DNA from: Rhizobium deserti
GTDB taxonomy: Bacteria > Pseudomonadota > Alphaproteobacteria > Rhizobiales > Rhizobiaceae
Length of the DNA: 64,000 nt
Direction: 5' to 3'
Assembly (NCBI RefSeq): GCF_004358025.1
Contig: NZ_SMTL01000004.1
Coordinates: 302,453-366,452 of the forward strand
Positions within the stretch are counted from its first letter, which is position 1. Each line of letters begins with the position of its first letter. The position numbers and the translations under genes were made by a program. The notes under the pieces are model-generated. The model worked only from the letters and a program-made list of their open reading frames with translations, had not been told where the DNA came from and searched no databases. Shown here in pieces: positions 36,435 through 46,301 of the stretch.

Positions 36435-37712
36435 TCAAACCTCTCGGCCGGCGATCGACATGATTTTCTCGCGAAGCAGGCGCGCCATGTTTCTGGTGTT
36501 GCGATAAAGATGAAGCTGTGCTGCCACCTGGCGGACGTCGCGGTCGCCGTTGCGGTTCAAGCCGATGACCAGCGTGCCCATGTCCTCGCGCTCCTCCCAA
36601 AGCCGGCTCATGATCGGATGGTCGGGCACGGCGCAGCTGTCGGTGCGCATGATATTGGCATCCTCGAGATGCCAATCCGTCAGCTTCATGATCAGCAGCT
36701 TGCCGGGAGAATACGCCCTGAAGCCTTCGTCATAGGCCGTCTTCCATGTATACGCCTCGCCTGCCATCAGGAACACAACGATGGAAGCGATTGCCCGTCC
36801 GTCAAGATTGATCGTGTGTATCCGGACGGCGTCTGCCTCGGCCAGGTTGGTGATGGCCTCGCGCGCGAAGGCGGCCCGGTAGCGGTCGCTGACAAGTGCC
36901 GAACGCTTTCTGCCCTTCCAACCCTTGGCTTCGAGAGCCAAGAACTCCTCCATGCGCTGCCGCACCTCTTCCGGCTGGCGGGCAACCGAGTATTCGACCT
37001 GGCCAACGCGTTCAAGGTGGCGCCATTGGCGGCGCATTTCGCGGAAGTGATGAGGAGAGACGGCGTGCTTGAGATAGGTTTCGCTGTCGAGCAGGCTTTC
37101 CAGCATCGGCCGGCGGAACGGATCTGTCACGGCAACGGGTAGATCGCGGCCAATCGCCACCGCCTTTGCCATCTGCGTAAAGGGCCCGTTGAGGCGGATG
37201 TCGGGAATGACCAGTACGCCCGGCAACCTCGCCTGGCGCGAGCCCAGTACTTCGAACAGATTGTCGATGGTTTCAGCGGCATCCTCGGCGTCGACAAGCG
37301 GCGTCCCCAGAGGTCCGAAGGGATTGGCCCATGCGCGGATGATCGGTGCGCCGAGCGCAAATCCGGGCCGCTCCACCGTAAACGGCATCAAAAGGCGCAA
37401 CCGGCTGGCGGCTCCGTTTTCGTCGCGCATCAGGGCGAATCGAACCTGCTTGTCTTCGACGCGCGGCATGGCCGGTGCCAGAAGACGCGCGGAGAAGAAG
37501 ATGTTGGGTTCCATCGCCCGGTGCGACAGAAATTCCAGTTCCTCCTGCAGCTCATAGCCGAGCGAGGCCGGGTAAAGGTAAAGCTCCCGGCCGGGTCTTC
37601 CGACCTCCAGCCTGACATCGGCATCCGGCCGTAGGGAGCGGACCGCCGGCAGGGCGGGCGGGAAGCGCCGGCCGCTTTCTTCCATCTCACTTGTAAATGG
37701 AGGTAGCGCCAT
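36435..37712 (-). CDS. GNAT acetyltransferase, CelD/BioF2-like (polysaccharide-associated)
   Basis: A 425-residue protein with an Acetyltransf_6 (BioF2/CelD-like) domain in the C-terminal half: HHFREMRRQWRHLER, FLALEAKGWKGRKRSAL, IASIVVFLMAGEAYTWKTAYDEGFRAYSPGKLL. The N-terminal half (SHRAMEPNIFFSARLLAPAMP) is also typical of CelD-like proteins of cellulose and exopolysaccharide loci. The acyl donor and acceptor are unknown. The start lies three bases after the flippase stop, so the two are surely co-transcribed. Confidence 0.75.
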   Translation of the reverse strand: MALPPFTSEMEESGRRFPPALPAVRSLRPDADVRLEVGRPGRELYLYPASLGYELQEELEFLSHRAMEPNIFFSARLLAPAMPRVEDKQVRFALMRDENGAASRLRLLMPFTVERPGFALGAPIIRAWANPFGPLGTPLVDAEDAAETIDNLFEVLGSRQARLPGVLVIPDIRLNGPFTQMAKAVAIGRDLPVAVTDPFRRPMLESLLDSETYLKHAVSPHHFREMRRQWRHLERVGQVEYSVARQPEEVRQRMEEFLALEAKGWKGRKRSALVSDRYRAAFAREAITNLAEADAVRIHTINLDGRAIASIVVFLMAGEAYTWKTAYDEGFRAYSPGKLLIMKLTDWHLEDANIMRTDSCAVPDHPIMSRLWEEREDMGTLVIGLNRNGDRDVRQVAAQLHLYRNTRNMARLLREKIMSIAGREV

Positions 37713-37715
37713 GGG

Positions 37716-39137
37716 TCACGGAGCCTTTGCGGATGCGGTCAGGGAAGGGCGGGCAAATGCGAAGAGCACGAAGCCAAGCGTGCGGCGAACGGCAATATGC
37801 AGCAGGATCGCCTCGATCATCATGGCGGAAGCCGTCGCCATCGCCGCGCCCGTTAAGCCGAACCGGGGAATGAGGACGAGGTTCAAGGCAATGCTCGCCG
37901 ACAAGGTGATCGCATAAAGCAGCACGCATAAATTCTGCCGGCCGGCCATGCCGAGCAAAACCTCTCCGGGACCAACGGTCGCTTTTGCAAGAATGCCACA
38001 GAACAGGATGGCCATGATCCCATAGCCAGAGGTAAAGGCGGTCCCAAACAGCGACAGCAGCAATTCGCCAGCTGCGAGCACGCCGAGGCCCAGCACCAGC
38101 GATGGCCAGAAGCTCCACCGCGCGGTCTGCCCGGCGAAGGAGGCCAATGCCGGCATGTCTTCTTCCGCCAGGATCGCCGAAAAGCGGGGCCCTGCTGCAG
38201 CCTTGACGGAGAAATACACGAACTGCACCAAAACAATCGTCTTGGCGGCGGCATAATAGATGCCGACCTGATCCGGTGGCAGAAACAGCCCGACAACAAC
38301 CACATCTGCATTGGTGAGCAGAAAGCCGATGCCGTCGACCAGGAAGAGCGGCAACGAGATGCGGAACCAAGGGCCGATTTCGAACCGCTTCGGCCCCGTG
38401 CCATAAAGCCTGCGCAGCCGCAGCGTCAGCCTGACGAGCTGGAAGATCGTCGCGACATAGGTGGCCGCAAGCGCTGCCTGCATGGCCGTGACTGCCGACG
38501 GATCGGCCCTGAGCCAGAGAGCCACGAGCATGAAGGTGAGAATGAGCGCCGGGCGGATGAGGTAGGTCGGGCTGAGCGCGGCGACCGTCCAGCCGTTCGA
38601 GCGGGCCGTGCCGTCCAGCACGTCTCCCAGTGCGATCATCGGCATGGTGAAAAGGGCGAGGGAAACCGGCACTAGGTAATAAGGCTCGATCGTCTCGCCG
38701 AAGAGGTGAAGAAACAGGAAGCCGAGAGCGCCGACCATGCTTGACGACAGCAGTGCGACAAGGCGCACGGCCAGGTTGAGGCCGCGTATGGTCGCCAAGT
38801 CCCCGCGCGCCCTGTGCTGATGCAGGAAGCGAATGACCGAGGTGTGAAATCCGAGGCAGGAAAGGTTCCCGGCCAGCACCACCACAACCCATACGAAAGC
38901 GAAAATACCGTATTGGAATTCGCCCATGATCCGGGCGAGGACGATCTGCGAAACAAAAGCGATCCCGGCACTCAGGACCCGGATAACGAAGGCGATCAGG
39001 GCCTGCCTCTGCGCGCGTGCCGTTTCAGTGGGATCGGTCAGTATGGCTTCAAGCCTGCGTGTCACCGGCCCAAGCCGGGCGCGCAGGCCAGGCGGCAGCA
39101 GTCTTTCCGCTGTTTCGATGACCGCCATGATGGACAC
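37716..39137 (-). CDS. Polysaccharide flippase (MATE/PST superfamily)
   Basis: A 473-residue protein with about 12-14 membrane helices from GTG 39137 (ATG 39128 is an alternative). The pattern of IVLARIMGEFQYGIFAFVWVVVVL, GFHTSVIRFLHQHRARGDL and VGIYYAAAKTIVLVQFVYFSVKAAAGPRFSAI matches the O-antigen/teichoic/polysaccharide flippase family. It would move a lipid-linked glycan across the inner membrane. Only the CelD-like gene follows; no polymerase or glycosyltransferases are attached, so the glycan is unknown. Confidence 0.82.
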   Translation of the reverse strand: MSIMAVIETAERLLPPGLRARLGPVTRRLEAILTDPTETARAQRQALIAFVIRVLSAGIAFVSQIVLARIMGEFQYGIFAFVWVVVVLAGNLSCLGFHTSVIRFLHQHRARGDLATIRGLNLAVRLVALLSSSMVGALGFLFLHLFGETIEPYYLVPVSLALFTMPMIALGDVLDGTARSNGWTVAALSPTYLIRPALILTFMLVALWLRADPSAVTAMQAALAATYVATIFQLVRLTLRLRRLYGTGPKRFEIGPWFRISLPLFLVDGIGFLLTNADVVVVGLFLPPDQVGIYYAAAKTIVLVQFVYFSVKAAAGPRFSAILAEEDMPALASFAGQTARWSFWPSLVLGLGVLAAGELLLSLFGTAFTSGYGIMAILFCGILAKATVGPGEVLLGMAGRQNLCVLLYAITLSASIALNLVLIPRFGLTGAAMATASAMMIEAILLHIAVRRTLGFVLFAFARPSLTASAKAP

Positions 39138-39243
39138 GCATTACTCGCATTACGCAGAACAATAAGAAAACTCTGACAGAGCAAGGTTAAGAAACGGTTC
39201 TTGGCAGTTCGCAGGCGGTCGCAAAGCTGCTTGATGTGCAAAC

Positions 39244-39274
39244 AAAAACGCCACCTGGGCGGGTGGCGTTTTTT
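39244..39274 (-). terminator. secA transcription terminator
   Basis: AAAAACGCCACC (39244-39255) pairs with GGTGGCGTTTTT (39262-39273) around TGGGCG. It lies 20 bases after the secA stop, and on the minus strand it ends in a T-run. Because both flanks are A/T-rich it could stop transcription in both directions. Confidence 0.85.
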
Positions 39275-39293
39275 GTTTAGTTCAGAGGCAGGA

Positions 39294-42005
39294 TCAAACC
39301 TGCTCAAAGGCGCCGTGGCAGTGCTTGTATTTCTTGCCGGACCCGCAGGGGCAGGCCTCGTTGCGCCCGACTTTGCCCCAGGTGGATTGATCTTCCGGAT
39401 GCCGATCCTGAGGCGCGGCAATGAAGTTTTCGCCGTCGCGGCCCGTCATCTCGTCCTCGCCGGTATTGGGATCGAAGTGATGCTCCTCGTAGCCTGACGG
39501 CGGCTCAGGCGGCTGCGGGTTTTGAACCAGCTCCACGCGCATGAGTTGAGCCGTCACCGCCTCGCGCAGATTGGCCAGCAGAGCCTGGAAAAGCTCGAAG
39601 GCCTCTGCCTTGTATTCCTGCAGCGGATCCCGCTGCGCATAGCCGCGGAAGCCGATGACGGAGCGAAGGTGATCCAGGTTGACGATGTGCTCGCGCCAGA
39701 GGTTGTCTAGCGTCTGCAGCAGGATCGAGCGCTCGACATAGTTCATGATCTCAAGCCCGAAGCGCTCGCGGCGATCGGTCGCCGCCTTGTCCGCAATCTC
39801 GGTAATGCGCTGGCGAATGTCCTCTTCGCCAATGCCTTCTTCCTTGACCCAGTCTTCGATAGGCAGGTCGAGGTTCAGCAGCCGGTCAACATCTTCGCGC
39901 AGGCCTGCCGCATTCCATTGTTCGGCATAAGCCCGCTCCGGGATGTGCTTGGCGACGATGACCTCGATGACCTCAGTCCGCATATCCTCGACGGTTTCGG
40001 AAACGTCTTCCGAGTCCATCAACTCAATGCGCTGCTCGAAGATCACCTTGCGCTGATCGTTGGTGACGTCGTCGTATTTCAGGAGATTCTTGCGGATGTC
40101 GAAGTTGCGCGCCTCGACCTTCTTCTGAGCCCGTTCAAGCGCCTTGTTGATCCACGGATGGACGATCGCCTCGCCTTCCTTCAGGCCAAGCTTCGTCAGC
40201 ATGCTGTCCATGCGGTCTGAGCCGAAGATGCGCATCAGGTCGTCTTGCAGGGACAGATAGAACTTCGAACGGCCCGGGTCGCCCTGGCGACCGGAACGGC
40301 CGCGCAACTGGTTATCAATGCGGCGGCTTTCGTGGCGTTCGGTGGCGATCACGTAAAGACCGCCGGCAGCAAGCGCCTTTTGCTTCAGCGCCTTTACTTC
40401 CTCACGGATTGCCGCTTCCTTGGCGTCACGTTCGTCGCCTTCTTCCATGCCTTCAAGCTCCCGCTCAAGCCGCATGTCGATATTGCCGCCGAGCTGGATG
40501 TCGGTACCGCGACCCGCCATGTTAGTGGCGATCGTCACAGCGCCGGGTACGCCGGCCTGGGAAACGATGTAGGCTTCCTGCTCGTGGTAACGGGCGTTCA
40601 GCACGTGGAAATTCTCGAAACCAGATTGGCGCAGCATGGTCGCCAGAAGCTCAGACTTCTCGATCGATGTGGTGCCGACCAGAACCGGCTGGTTGCGCTC
40701 ATGCGCGTCCTTGATCTCAGTGATGATCGCCTTGAACTTTTCTTCGAAAGTCCGGTAGACCTCGTCGTCTTCGTCGATGCGCTGGATTGGAAGGTTGGTC
40801 GGAACCTCCACCACTTCAAGCTTGTAGATGTTGCTGAATTCTTCCGCTTCGGTGGACGCCGTGCCGGTCATGCCGGCAAGCTTGTCGTACATGCGGAAAT
40901 AGTTCTGGAACGTGATCGACGACAGCGTCTGGTTTTCCGGCTGGATCGTCACCTTTTCCTTCGCCTCAAGCGCTTGGTGCTGGCCTTCCGAATAGCGGCG
41001 GCCCGGCATCATGCGGCCGGTAAATTCGTCGATGATGACGATCTCGTCATTGCGGACGATGTAGTCCTTGTCGCGGGTGAAGAGCTTGTGTGCCTTCAAG
41101 GCGTTGTTGATGTGGTGAACGATCGCCACGTTCTCGACGTCGTAAAGAGACTCGCCCTTGAGCAAGCCAGCCTGGCGCAGCAGGTTTTCCAGCTTCTCCG
41201 TGCCACCTTCGGAGAAGTTGGCGGAGCGTTGCTTCTCGTCGATTTCGTAGTCTTCCGGGGACAACATCGGGATGAAGGCATCGATGGTGTTGTAGAGATC
41301 CGAACGATCGTCGAGCGGTCCTGAAATGATCAGCGGCGTGCGCGCCTCATCGACCAGGATTGAATCCACTTCGTCGACGATCGCGTAGTTATGGCCGCGC
41401 TGAACCATCTGGCCGCGCTCGTATTTCATGTTGTCGCGCAGATAGTCGAAGCCGAGCTCATTATTGGTCGCATAGGTAATGTCGCAGGCATAGGCGGCGC
41501 GGCGCTCGTCGTCGCTCAAGCCATGCATGATGACGCCGGTGGTCATTCCGAGGAAGCCGTAGAGACGCCCCATGATGCCGGCATCGCGCTGGGCCAGATA
41601 GTCGTTGACGGTGACGACATGCACCCCCTTGCCGGAAAGCGCATTCAGGTAGACGGGCAGGGTGCCGACAAGCGTCTTGCCTTCGCCGGTCTTCATTTCA
41701 GCGATGGCACCGTCATGAAGGATTATGCCGCCGGTCAGCTGAACGTCGAATGGCCGCATGCCCAGCACGCGGTGTGATGCTTCGCGCACGACGGCAAAGG
41801 CCGGCACGAGAATATCGTCGAGCGTCTTGCCGTCGGCCAGCATCTGCCGGAACTCGACCGTCTTGTGAGCGAGTTGCTCGTCAGTCAGAGACCTTGTCTT
41901 TTCCTCATAGGCATTGATGGCTTCTATGCTCGGCTTGTAGCCGCGGACGCGGCGCTCGTTTGCCGAACCGAAAAGTTTGCGGGCAATGCCGCCGAAGCTG
42001 ACCAT
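39294..42005 (-). CDS. secA: Preprotein translocase subunit SecA
   Basis: A 903-residue ATPase of usual length from ATG 42005 (AAAGGG upstream). The open frame runs another 326 codons through the divergent parvulin gene, which is not real coding. Walker [22 protein letters not shown], the [11 protein letters not shown] block, [16 protein letters not shown] and a C-terminal zinc-binding [13 protein letters not shown] are present. It drives Sec-dependent export through SecYEG. It has its own promoter at 42124-42151 and a terminator. Confidence 0.98.
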   Translation of the reverse strand: MVSFGGIARKLFGSANERRVRGYKPSIEAINAYEEKTRSLTDEQLAHKTVEFRQMLADGKTLDDILVPAFAVVREASHRVLGMRPFDVQLTGGIILHDGAIAEMKTGEGKTLVGTLPVYLNALSGKGVHVVTVNDYLAQRDAGIMGRLYGFLGMTTGVIMHGLSDDERRAAYACDITYATNNELGFDYLRDNMKYERGQMVQRGHNYAIVDEVDSILVDEARTPLIISGPLDDRSDLYNTIDAFIPMLSPEDYEIDEKQRSANFSEGGTEKLENLLRQAGLLKGESLYDVENVAIVHHINNALKAHKLFTRDKDYIVRNDEIVIIDEFTGRMMPGRRYSEGQHQALEAKEKVTIQPENQTLSSITFQNYFRMYDKLAGMTGTASTEAEEFSNIYKLEVVEVPTNLPIQRIDEDDEVYRTFEEKFKAIITEIKDAHERNQPVLVGTTSIEKSELLATMLRQSGFENFHVLNARYHEQEAYIVSQAGVPGAVTIATNMAGRGTDIQLGGNIDMRLERELEGMEEGDERDAKEAAIREEVKALKQKALAAGGLYVIATERHESRRIDNQLRGRSGRQGDPGRSKFYLSLQDDLMRIFGSDRMDSMLTKLGLKEGEAIVHPWINKALERAQKKVEARNFDIRKNLLKYDDVTNDQRKVIFEQRIELMDSEDVSETVEDMRTEVIEVIVAKHIPERAYAEQWNAAGLREDVDRLLNLDLPIEDWVKEEGIGEEDIRQRITEIADKAATDRRERFGLEIMNYVERSILLQTLDNLWREHIVNLDHLRSVIGFRGYAQRDPLQEYKAEAFELFQALLANLREAVTAQLMRVELVQNPQPPEPPSGYEEHHFDPNTGEDEMTGRDGENFIAAPQDRHPEDQSTWGKVGRNEACPCGSGKKYKHCHGAFEQV

Positions 42006-42123
42006 ACGAATGGCCCTTTCTGATATCAGTCCCATGGGATCGCGAGCCCGGCGTCGGCAGGATCCGGTGCCGACAAAATGACCCGCGGCGCCCGGAAACC
42101 TTCTGGACGCGAAGTTGCGTGAC

Positions 42124-42151
42124 AGATAAGAGGGGGGTCGAATGATGTCAA
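42124..42151 (-). promoter_or_regulatory. Predicted secA promoter
   Basis: On the minus strand TTGACA (42151-42146) and TTATCT (42129-42124) are separated by 16 bases, about 120 bases before the secA ATG. Confidence 0.6.
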
Positions 42152-42254
42152 CGGTAAGGGCCGATACAGAATGGCCACAATCCGGTGTTTGTGAAGGTTT
42201 TCCGGCCGGAATCAGACATTTCTGAAACCGGTATCTCAGCCGAAAGGTAACTCG

Positions 42255-43130
42255 ATGTTGCGCCATAAATTTCTCGTATCGGCTGCGCTCGCCGCTGCGA
42301 TCTTCACTCAGGCCCCGGTCTTGGCGGCCGACGATCCGGTCGTCGCCAAGGTAGGCAAGCTGGAAATCCATCAGTCCGAGCTTGACCTGGCCGTTCAGAA
42401 CCTCGATCCGCAGCTGGCCCAACTCCCGGACGAGCAGAAAAAGGTTGCCGCGCTTTCCGGCGCCATCGACGTGAAGCTTCTGGCCGGCGGCGCACTTGCC
42501 GAAGGCATTAAGGACACTGAAGACTTCAAGAAGCGGATGGCCTATATCGGCGATCGCGAACTCCATAATGCTTATTTCCGCAAGCATGTCGTGGAGGCGA
42601 CGACCCCGGCAGAAGTCAAGGCGCGCTACGACAAGGAACTTGCCGGCCTGCCGAAGCAGGAAGAAGTGCATGCCCGCCATATCTTGGTGAAGACCGAGGA
42701 CGAGGCCAAGGCGGTAATCGCTGATCTCGATAAGGGCAAGGATTTTGCGGCGATCGCGAAAGAGAAGAGCCAAGATTCCAACAAGGATGATGGCGGTGAT
42801 CTTGGCTGGTTCGGCCCTGGGCGCATGGTGCCGGAATTCGAAGAGGCTGCCTTCGCTCTGGACAAGGGCGCCTACACGAAGACCCCCGTCAAGACGCAGT
42901 TCGGCTTCCACGTGATCGAGGTGGAAGAAAAGCGCGATGCTCCGCCGCCGCCATTCGAACAGGTGCAGGATCAGGTCAAGCAACTCGTCATGCGCGACAA
43001 GTATGTGGCGCTAATTGACAAGGCCAAGTCCGACCAGAAGATCGAGATCACCGATGAAGCCCTGAAGAAGGGATATGACGAGGTGAGCAAGATGCAGGCC
43101 GCCGGCGAAGCGCCAATGGGTCAGCCGTAA
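42255..43130 (+). CDS. Periplasmic parvulin-type peptidyl-prolyl isomerase
   Basis: A 291-residue protein with a signal peptide ([22 protein letters not shown], cleavage about residue 24), an N-terminal SurA-like helical region and a parvulin domain ([13 protein letters not shown] ... [23 protein letters not shown] ... [14 protein letters not shown]). It accelerates proline cis-trans isomerisation of secreted proteins in the periplasm. It is divergent from secA with 249 bases between, sensible for two export functions. A perfect 12-bp palindrome TTCCGGCCGGAA (42200-42211) lies 43 bases before the start. Confidence 0.9.
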   Translation: MLRHKFLVSAALAAAIFTQAPVLAADDPVVAKVGKLEIHQSELDLAVQNLDPQLAQLPDEQKKVAALSGAIDVKLLAGGALAEGIKDTEDFKKRMAYIGDRELHNAYFRKHVVEATTPAEVKARYDKELAGLPKQEEVHARHILVKTEDEAKAVIADLDKGKDFAAIAKEKSQDSNKDDGGDLGWFGPGRMVPEFEEAAFALDKGAYTKTPVKTQFGFHVIEVEEKRDAPPPPFEQVQDQVKQLVMRDKYVALIDKAKSDQKIEITDEALKKGYDEVSKMQAAGEAPMGQP

Positions 43131-43140
43131 TTACTTCAGA

Positions 43141-43164
43141 GGGCCCGGTTTTCCGGGCCCTTCC
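43141..43164 (+). terminator. Terminator-like hairpin after the parvulin gene
   Basis: GGGCCCGG-TTTT-CCGGGCCC is a perfect 8-bp hairpin, followed by TTCC. It lies 10 bases after the stop and 22 bases before argJ. The T-run is poor, so it may only attenuate or separate argJ from the upstream gene. Confidence 0.55.
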
Positions 43165-43185
43165 ATATCAGCCGGGTATTCTTTC

Positions 43186-44427
43186 ATGTCCTCTTCCGTT
43201 TCGCCGCTCGCTCCGAAATCCTATCCCGACATGCCGGCCTTGCGCGGAGTGCGCATGGCGACAGCGGCTGCAGGGATCAAATACAAGAACCGCACCGACG
43301 TCCTGCTGATGGTTTTCGATAAGCCGGCGGCGGTCGCAGGTGTGTTTACCCGTTCGAAATGCCCATCAGCGCCGGTGGATTTTTGCCGTGCCAATCTGCC
43401 CCACGGTGTCGCGCGGGCCGTCGTCGTCAATTCCGGCAATGCCAATGCCTTTACCGGCGTCAAGGGGCGATCGGCCACGGCACTGACCGCCAAATCGGCC
43501 GCTGAAGCCGTCGGCTGCAGCGAAAACGAGGTTTATCTAGCTTCGACCGGCGTCATCGGGGAGCCTCTGGATGCGACGAAGTTCGCCGGCGTGCTCGGCA
43601 ACATGCATGCGCAGGCGATCGGCGCCTTCTGGCCGGAAGCCGCCAAGGCCATCATGACAACGGACACCTATCCGAAGGTCGGGACGCGGACAGCGCAGAT
43701 CGACGGCGTAACCATCACGATCAACGGCATTGCCAAAGGCGCCGGCATGATCGCGCCGGATATGGCGACCATGCTCTCCTTTGTGGTGACAGATGCCGAC
43801 ATCGTATCTCCGGCGCTTCAGTCTCTCCTGGCTGCCGGCGTCGGGCCGAGCTTCAATTCTGTAACGGTCGACAGCGACACGTCCACTTCGGATACGCTCA
43901 TGCTGTTTGCCACCGGTGCTGCCGCGCACGATGGCCAGAGCCGCATCGAGGCTGCTGACGATCCTCGGCTTGAGGATTTCAAGACTGCGCTCAACGATCT
44001 TCTCAAGGACCTGGCGCTGCAGGTCGTTCGCGATGGCGAAGGCGCGCGCAAGATGGTGGAGATCACTGTCAGCGGTGCCGAGAGCGACGCGGCGGCCAAA
44101 GTCGTTGCCCTGTCGATCGCCAATTCGCCGCTGGTGAAGACGGCCGTGGCGGGCGAAGACGCCAATTGGGGTCGGATCGTCATGGCTGTGGGTAAATCTG
44201 GCGAGATGGCCGATCGGGACCGTTTGGCGATCTGGTTCGGCAATGTGCGTGTCGCCGTCAATGGCGAGCGCGACCCGGACTATTCAGAGGCGCAGACAAG
44301 CGCGGTGATGAAGCAGGAAGACATTCCGGTAAAGGTGGACCTTGGGCTTGGCGAAGGGACAGCTACCGTGTGGACCTGCGATCTGACCAAGGAATATGTG
44401 GCGATCAATGGCGATTACCGGAGCTGA
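43186..44427 (+). CDS. argJ: Bifunctional glutamate N-acetyltransferase / amino-acid acetyltransferase
   Basis: A 413-residue protein with [37 protein letters not shown], and the autocleavage site [16 protein letters not shown], where the threonine becomes the nucleophile of the beta chain. ArgJ recycles acetyl groups from N-acetylornithine to glutamate in the arginine pathway. It is followed by a GNAT gene six bases later and mutT, a common alphaproteobacterial order. Confidence 0.96.
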   Translation: MSSSVSPLAPKSYPDMPALRGVRMATAAAGIKYKNRTDVLLMVFDKPAAVAGVFTRSKCPSAPVDFCRANLPHGVARAVVVNSGNANAFTGVKGRSATALTAKSAAEAVGCSENEVYLASTGVIGEPLDATKFAGVLGNMHAQAIGAFWPEAAKAIMTTDTYPKVGTRTAQIDGVTITINGIAKGAGMIAPDMATMLSFVVTDADIVSPALQSLLAAGVGPSFNSVTVDSDTSTSDTLMLFATGAAAHDGQSRIEAADDPRLEDFKTALNDLLKDLALQVVRDGEGARKMVEITVSGAESDAAAKVVALSIANSPLVKTAVAGEDANWGRIVMAVGKSGEMADRDRLAIWFGNVRVAVNGERDPDYSEAQTSAVMKQEDIPVKVDLGLGEGTATVWTCDLTKEYVAINGDYRS

Positions 44428-44433
44428 CGGCAA

Positions 44434-45216
44434 GTGATGGAGGCATCATCCCTGGGAAGCGATCTGCCTCTTGTACGGCGACTGGAGGCCGTCGGTTTCC
44501 GCGCCTGGCCGGCTGCATCCGTCGCTTATGACGGCAGCTGGCAGATCCGGCTGACGGGCGGCCATCCATCCAAGCGCCTGAATTGCGTCGTGCCGCTGGA
44601 CCCCTCCGATTATCGCGATCTCGACCTGAGGCTCGAAAAGGCCCGCAAGCGGTTCGATGCTTATGGTCGCGCCCTGCTTGTGCGGCAGACGCCGCTTTCG
44701 CCGCCGGCCCTGATCGAGCATCTCGGGACTAAAGGCTGGAGCGTCTTCGAAACTACTGATGTGATGACTGTCGATCTGACTGAACTTGAGCTGCCCGATA
44801 CGCTCGATTACCTTCCGAGCCATGACATCGGTCGCTTCATAGATGCCAATCTCGCCCTTGATGGCGAGGATCCGGCCTCCAAATCGGCTCTCGCCGAAAT
44901 CATCAGCTCCATAAAGCCGGCCTCCGGCTTCTTTATCAAGGAAACCCCACAGGAAGGTCCGATCGCCGTAGCGCTTTGCGTCCAGGACAATGATCTTGCC
45001 GGCATCATGTCCTTTGCCGTGTCGCCCCGGCACAGGCGAAGCGGAATCGGCACCGAGATCTTTTCTTCTGCGCTTCGCTGGGCCCGCATCAGTGGGGCCC
45101 GTTCGGCTTGGCTGCAGGTCGGGTCGACGAACGCGCCGGCACTAGCGCTTTACCGGAAGTTCGGCTTTCGCAAGGCCTATCAATATCACTATTGGCATCA
45201 GGACGCCCGCGCATGA
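44434..45216 (+). CDS. GNAT-family N-acetyltransferase
   Basis: A 260-residue protein from GTG 44434; the next codon, ATG 44437, is equally possible. The C-terminal GNAT domain shows SFAVSPRHRRSGIGTEIF (acetyl-CoA loop) and LQVGSTNAPALALYRKFGFRKAYQYHYW. The first 120 residues form a less typical extra domain. The substrate is unknown; the argJ-GNAT-mutT linkage is conserved in rhizobia. The stop overlaps the mutT start (ATGA). Confidence 0.85.
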   Translation: MMEASSLGSDLPLVRRLEAVGFRAWPAASVAYDGSWQIRLTGGHPSKRLNCVVPLDPSDYRDLDLRLEKARKRFDAYGRALLVRQTPLSPPALIEHLGTKGWSVFETTDVMTVDLTELELPDTLDYLPSHDIGRFIDANLALDGEDPASKSALAEIISSIKPASGFFIKETPQEGPIAVALCVQDNDLAGIMSFAVSPRHRRSGIGTEIFSSALRWARISGARSAWLQVGSTNAPALALYRKFGFRKAYQYHYWHQDARA

Positions 45217-45626
45217 GCACGGCGCAGCGGAAGCTGCTTCTCGTAGCAGCCTGTGCGCTGGTCGATGCCGATGGCCGTATTCTTCTGGCCCAGCGTCCGG
45301 AAGGAAAGTCGCTGGCGGGCCTCTGGGAGTTTCCTGGCGGCAAGGTTGAGCCGGGCGAGTCCCCGGAAGAAGCGCTGATCCGCGAACTTGAAGAAGAGCT
45401 CGGTATCGTCACGAAGGTTGCTTGCCTGGCGCCCTTGACCTTCGCCAGCCACAGCTATGACACCTTCCACCTGCTGATGCCGCTTTTCGTTTGCCGCCGC
45501 TTCGAGGGAATTCCGAGCGGCCGGGAAGGCCAGGCGATCAAATGGGTGCGGCCGAACGTGCTGCGGGATTATCCCATGCCGCCAGCCGACGAACCCTTGA
45601 TCCCGATCCTGCAGGACCTCCTCTAA
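45213..45626 (+). CDS. mutT: 8-oxo-dGTP diphosphatase (Nudix hydrolase)
   Basis: A 137-residue Nudix protein with the full Nudix box GGKVEPGESPEEALIRELEEELGIV and a C-terminal IKWVRPNVLRDYPMPPADEPLIP. It hydrolyses 8-oxo-dGTP to keep it out of DNA. It is translationally coupled to the GNAT gene by an ATGA overlap. An inverted repeat CTAAT/ATTAG overlaps its stop. Confidence 0.92.
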   Translation: MSTAQRKLLLVAACALVDADGRILLAQRPEGKSLAGLWEFPGGKVEPGESPEEALIRELEEELGIVTKVACLAPLTFASHSYDTFHLLMPLFVCRRFEGIPSGREGQAIKWVRPNVLRDYPMPPADEPLIPILQDLL

Positions 45627-45731
45627 TCGTTTAAATTAGAATGATCGAATTCAGGTGCTGTTAACACATCGTTCAAGCCATTGTGGCACCTTGGCCGCAA
45701 TCGTGTGACTGCGTTAATGAGGCTCTGAGGC

Positions 45732-46052
45732 ATGGACGAGAAATTCTGGAAAACTGTACCGGTTCGCCAGCGCGCGACCTACAGATCCGGCAAGACCGGC
45801 GCGCTCAACATTGCGCTTCTGTTTGGCACTGCTGCTATCGCTCTTTCGCTGATCGTGACGCCCATGCTGGCTGGTCGCAACGACGAGCGGCGGCTCGCGC
45901 ATGTGCAGGAAGATTTCGACATGATTTCTACCGGCTCCATCAAGCCGACGGAGAAGGGTGCCAAGCATTACACGATCCGTCGGAGCGTGCTCCAGGAAAC
46001 ACCGGGTTCTGTCTGCATCGTTCAAGGTTACAGCTCTGGCGATGACTGCTGA
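45732..46052 (+). CDS. Hypothetical small membrane protein upstream of the Flp pilin
   Basis: A 106-residue protein with one membrane helix (about residues 24-45, ALNIALLFGTAAIALSLIVTPML) and a polar C-terminal part with two cysteines (CIVQGYSSGDDC). The first 23 residues are basic. The function is unknown. It lies 60 bases before the flp gene on the same strand. Upstream, TTAA-N7-TTCA at 45661-45675 resembles a CtrA box with one mismatch. Confidence 0.6.
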   Translation: MDEKFWKTVPVRQRATYRSGKTGALNIALLFGTAAIALSLIVTPMLAGRNDERRLAHVQEDFDMISTGSIKPTEKGAKHYTIRRSVLQETPGSVCIVQGYSSGDDC

Positions 46053-46112
46053 TTAACCCTTTGCCCTTATAGTAGGCGCGGGTTCGGGATTTTCGTCAAA
46101 AAAGGGCATGTT

Positions 46113-46295
46113 ATGCGTCTCCTCAGGTCCTTTATGCGCGATGAGCGCGGAGCGACGGCGGTGGAATATGGCCTTCTCGTCTCCATTCTTGCCGTGACGC
46201 TGGCAACTGCGCTCGGCAATTACTACGACCTGATGAACAACATGTTTTCGGGCGTCGCCAATTCGTTCAACCAGACCCCCGGCGCATCCCAATAA
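46113..46295 (+). CDS. Flp-family type IVb pilin
   Basis: A 60-residue pilin with a basic leader (MRLLRSFMRDERG) and the prepilin cleavage/Flp motif G-ATAVEYGLLVSILAVTLATAL, with the +5 glutamate and following tyrosine. Flp pilins build tight-adherence (Tad) pili on the cell surface after cleavage by a CpaA-type peptidase. No tad/cpa assembly genes are present in the window, so it is an orphan copy that would use machinery encoded elsewhere, or serve another role. Confidence 0.9.
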   Translation: MRLLRSFMRDERGATAVEYGLLVSILAVTLATALGNYYDLMNNMFSGVANSFNQTPGASQ

Positions 46296-46301
46296 CCACC
46301 C

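Noticed and set aside
40245..41324. A 359-codon plus-strand frame opposite secA
   Set aside because: It lies inside SecA on the other strand and has no family likeness.
42006..42983. Upstream extension of the secA frame by 326 codons
   Set aside because: It crosses the divergent parvulin gene; SecA of 903 residues from 42005 has the expected length and a ribosome site, with a promoter at 42124-42151.
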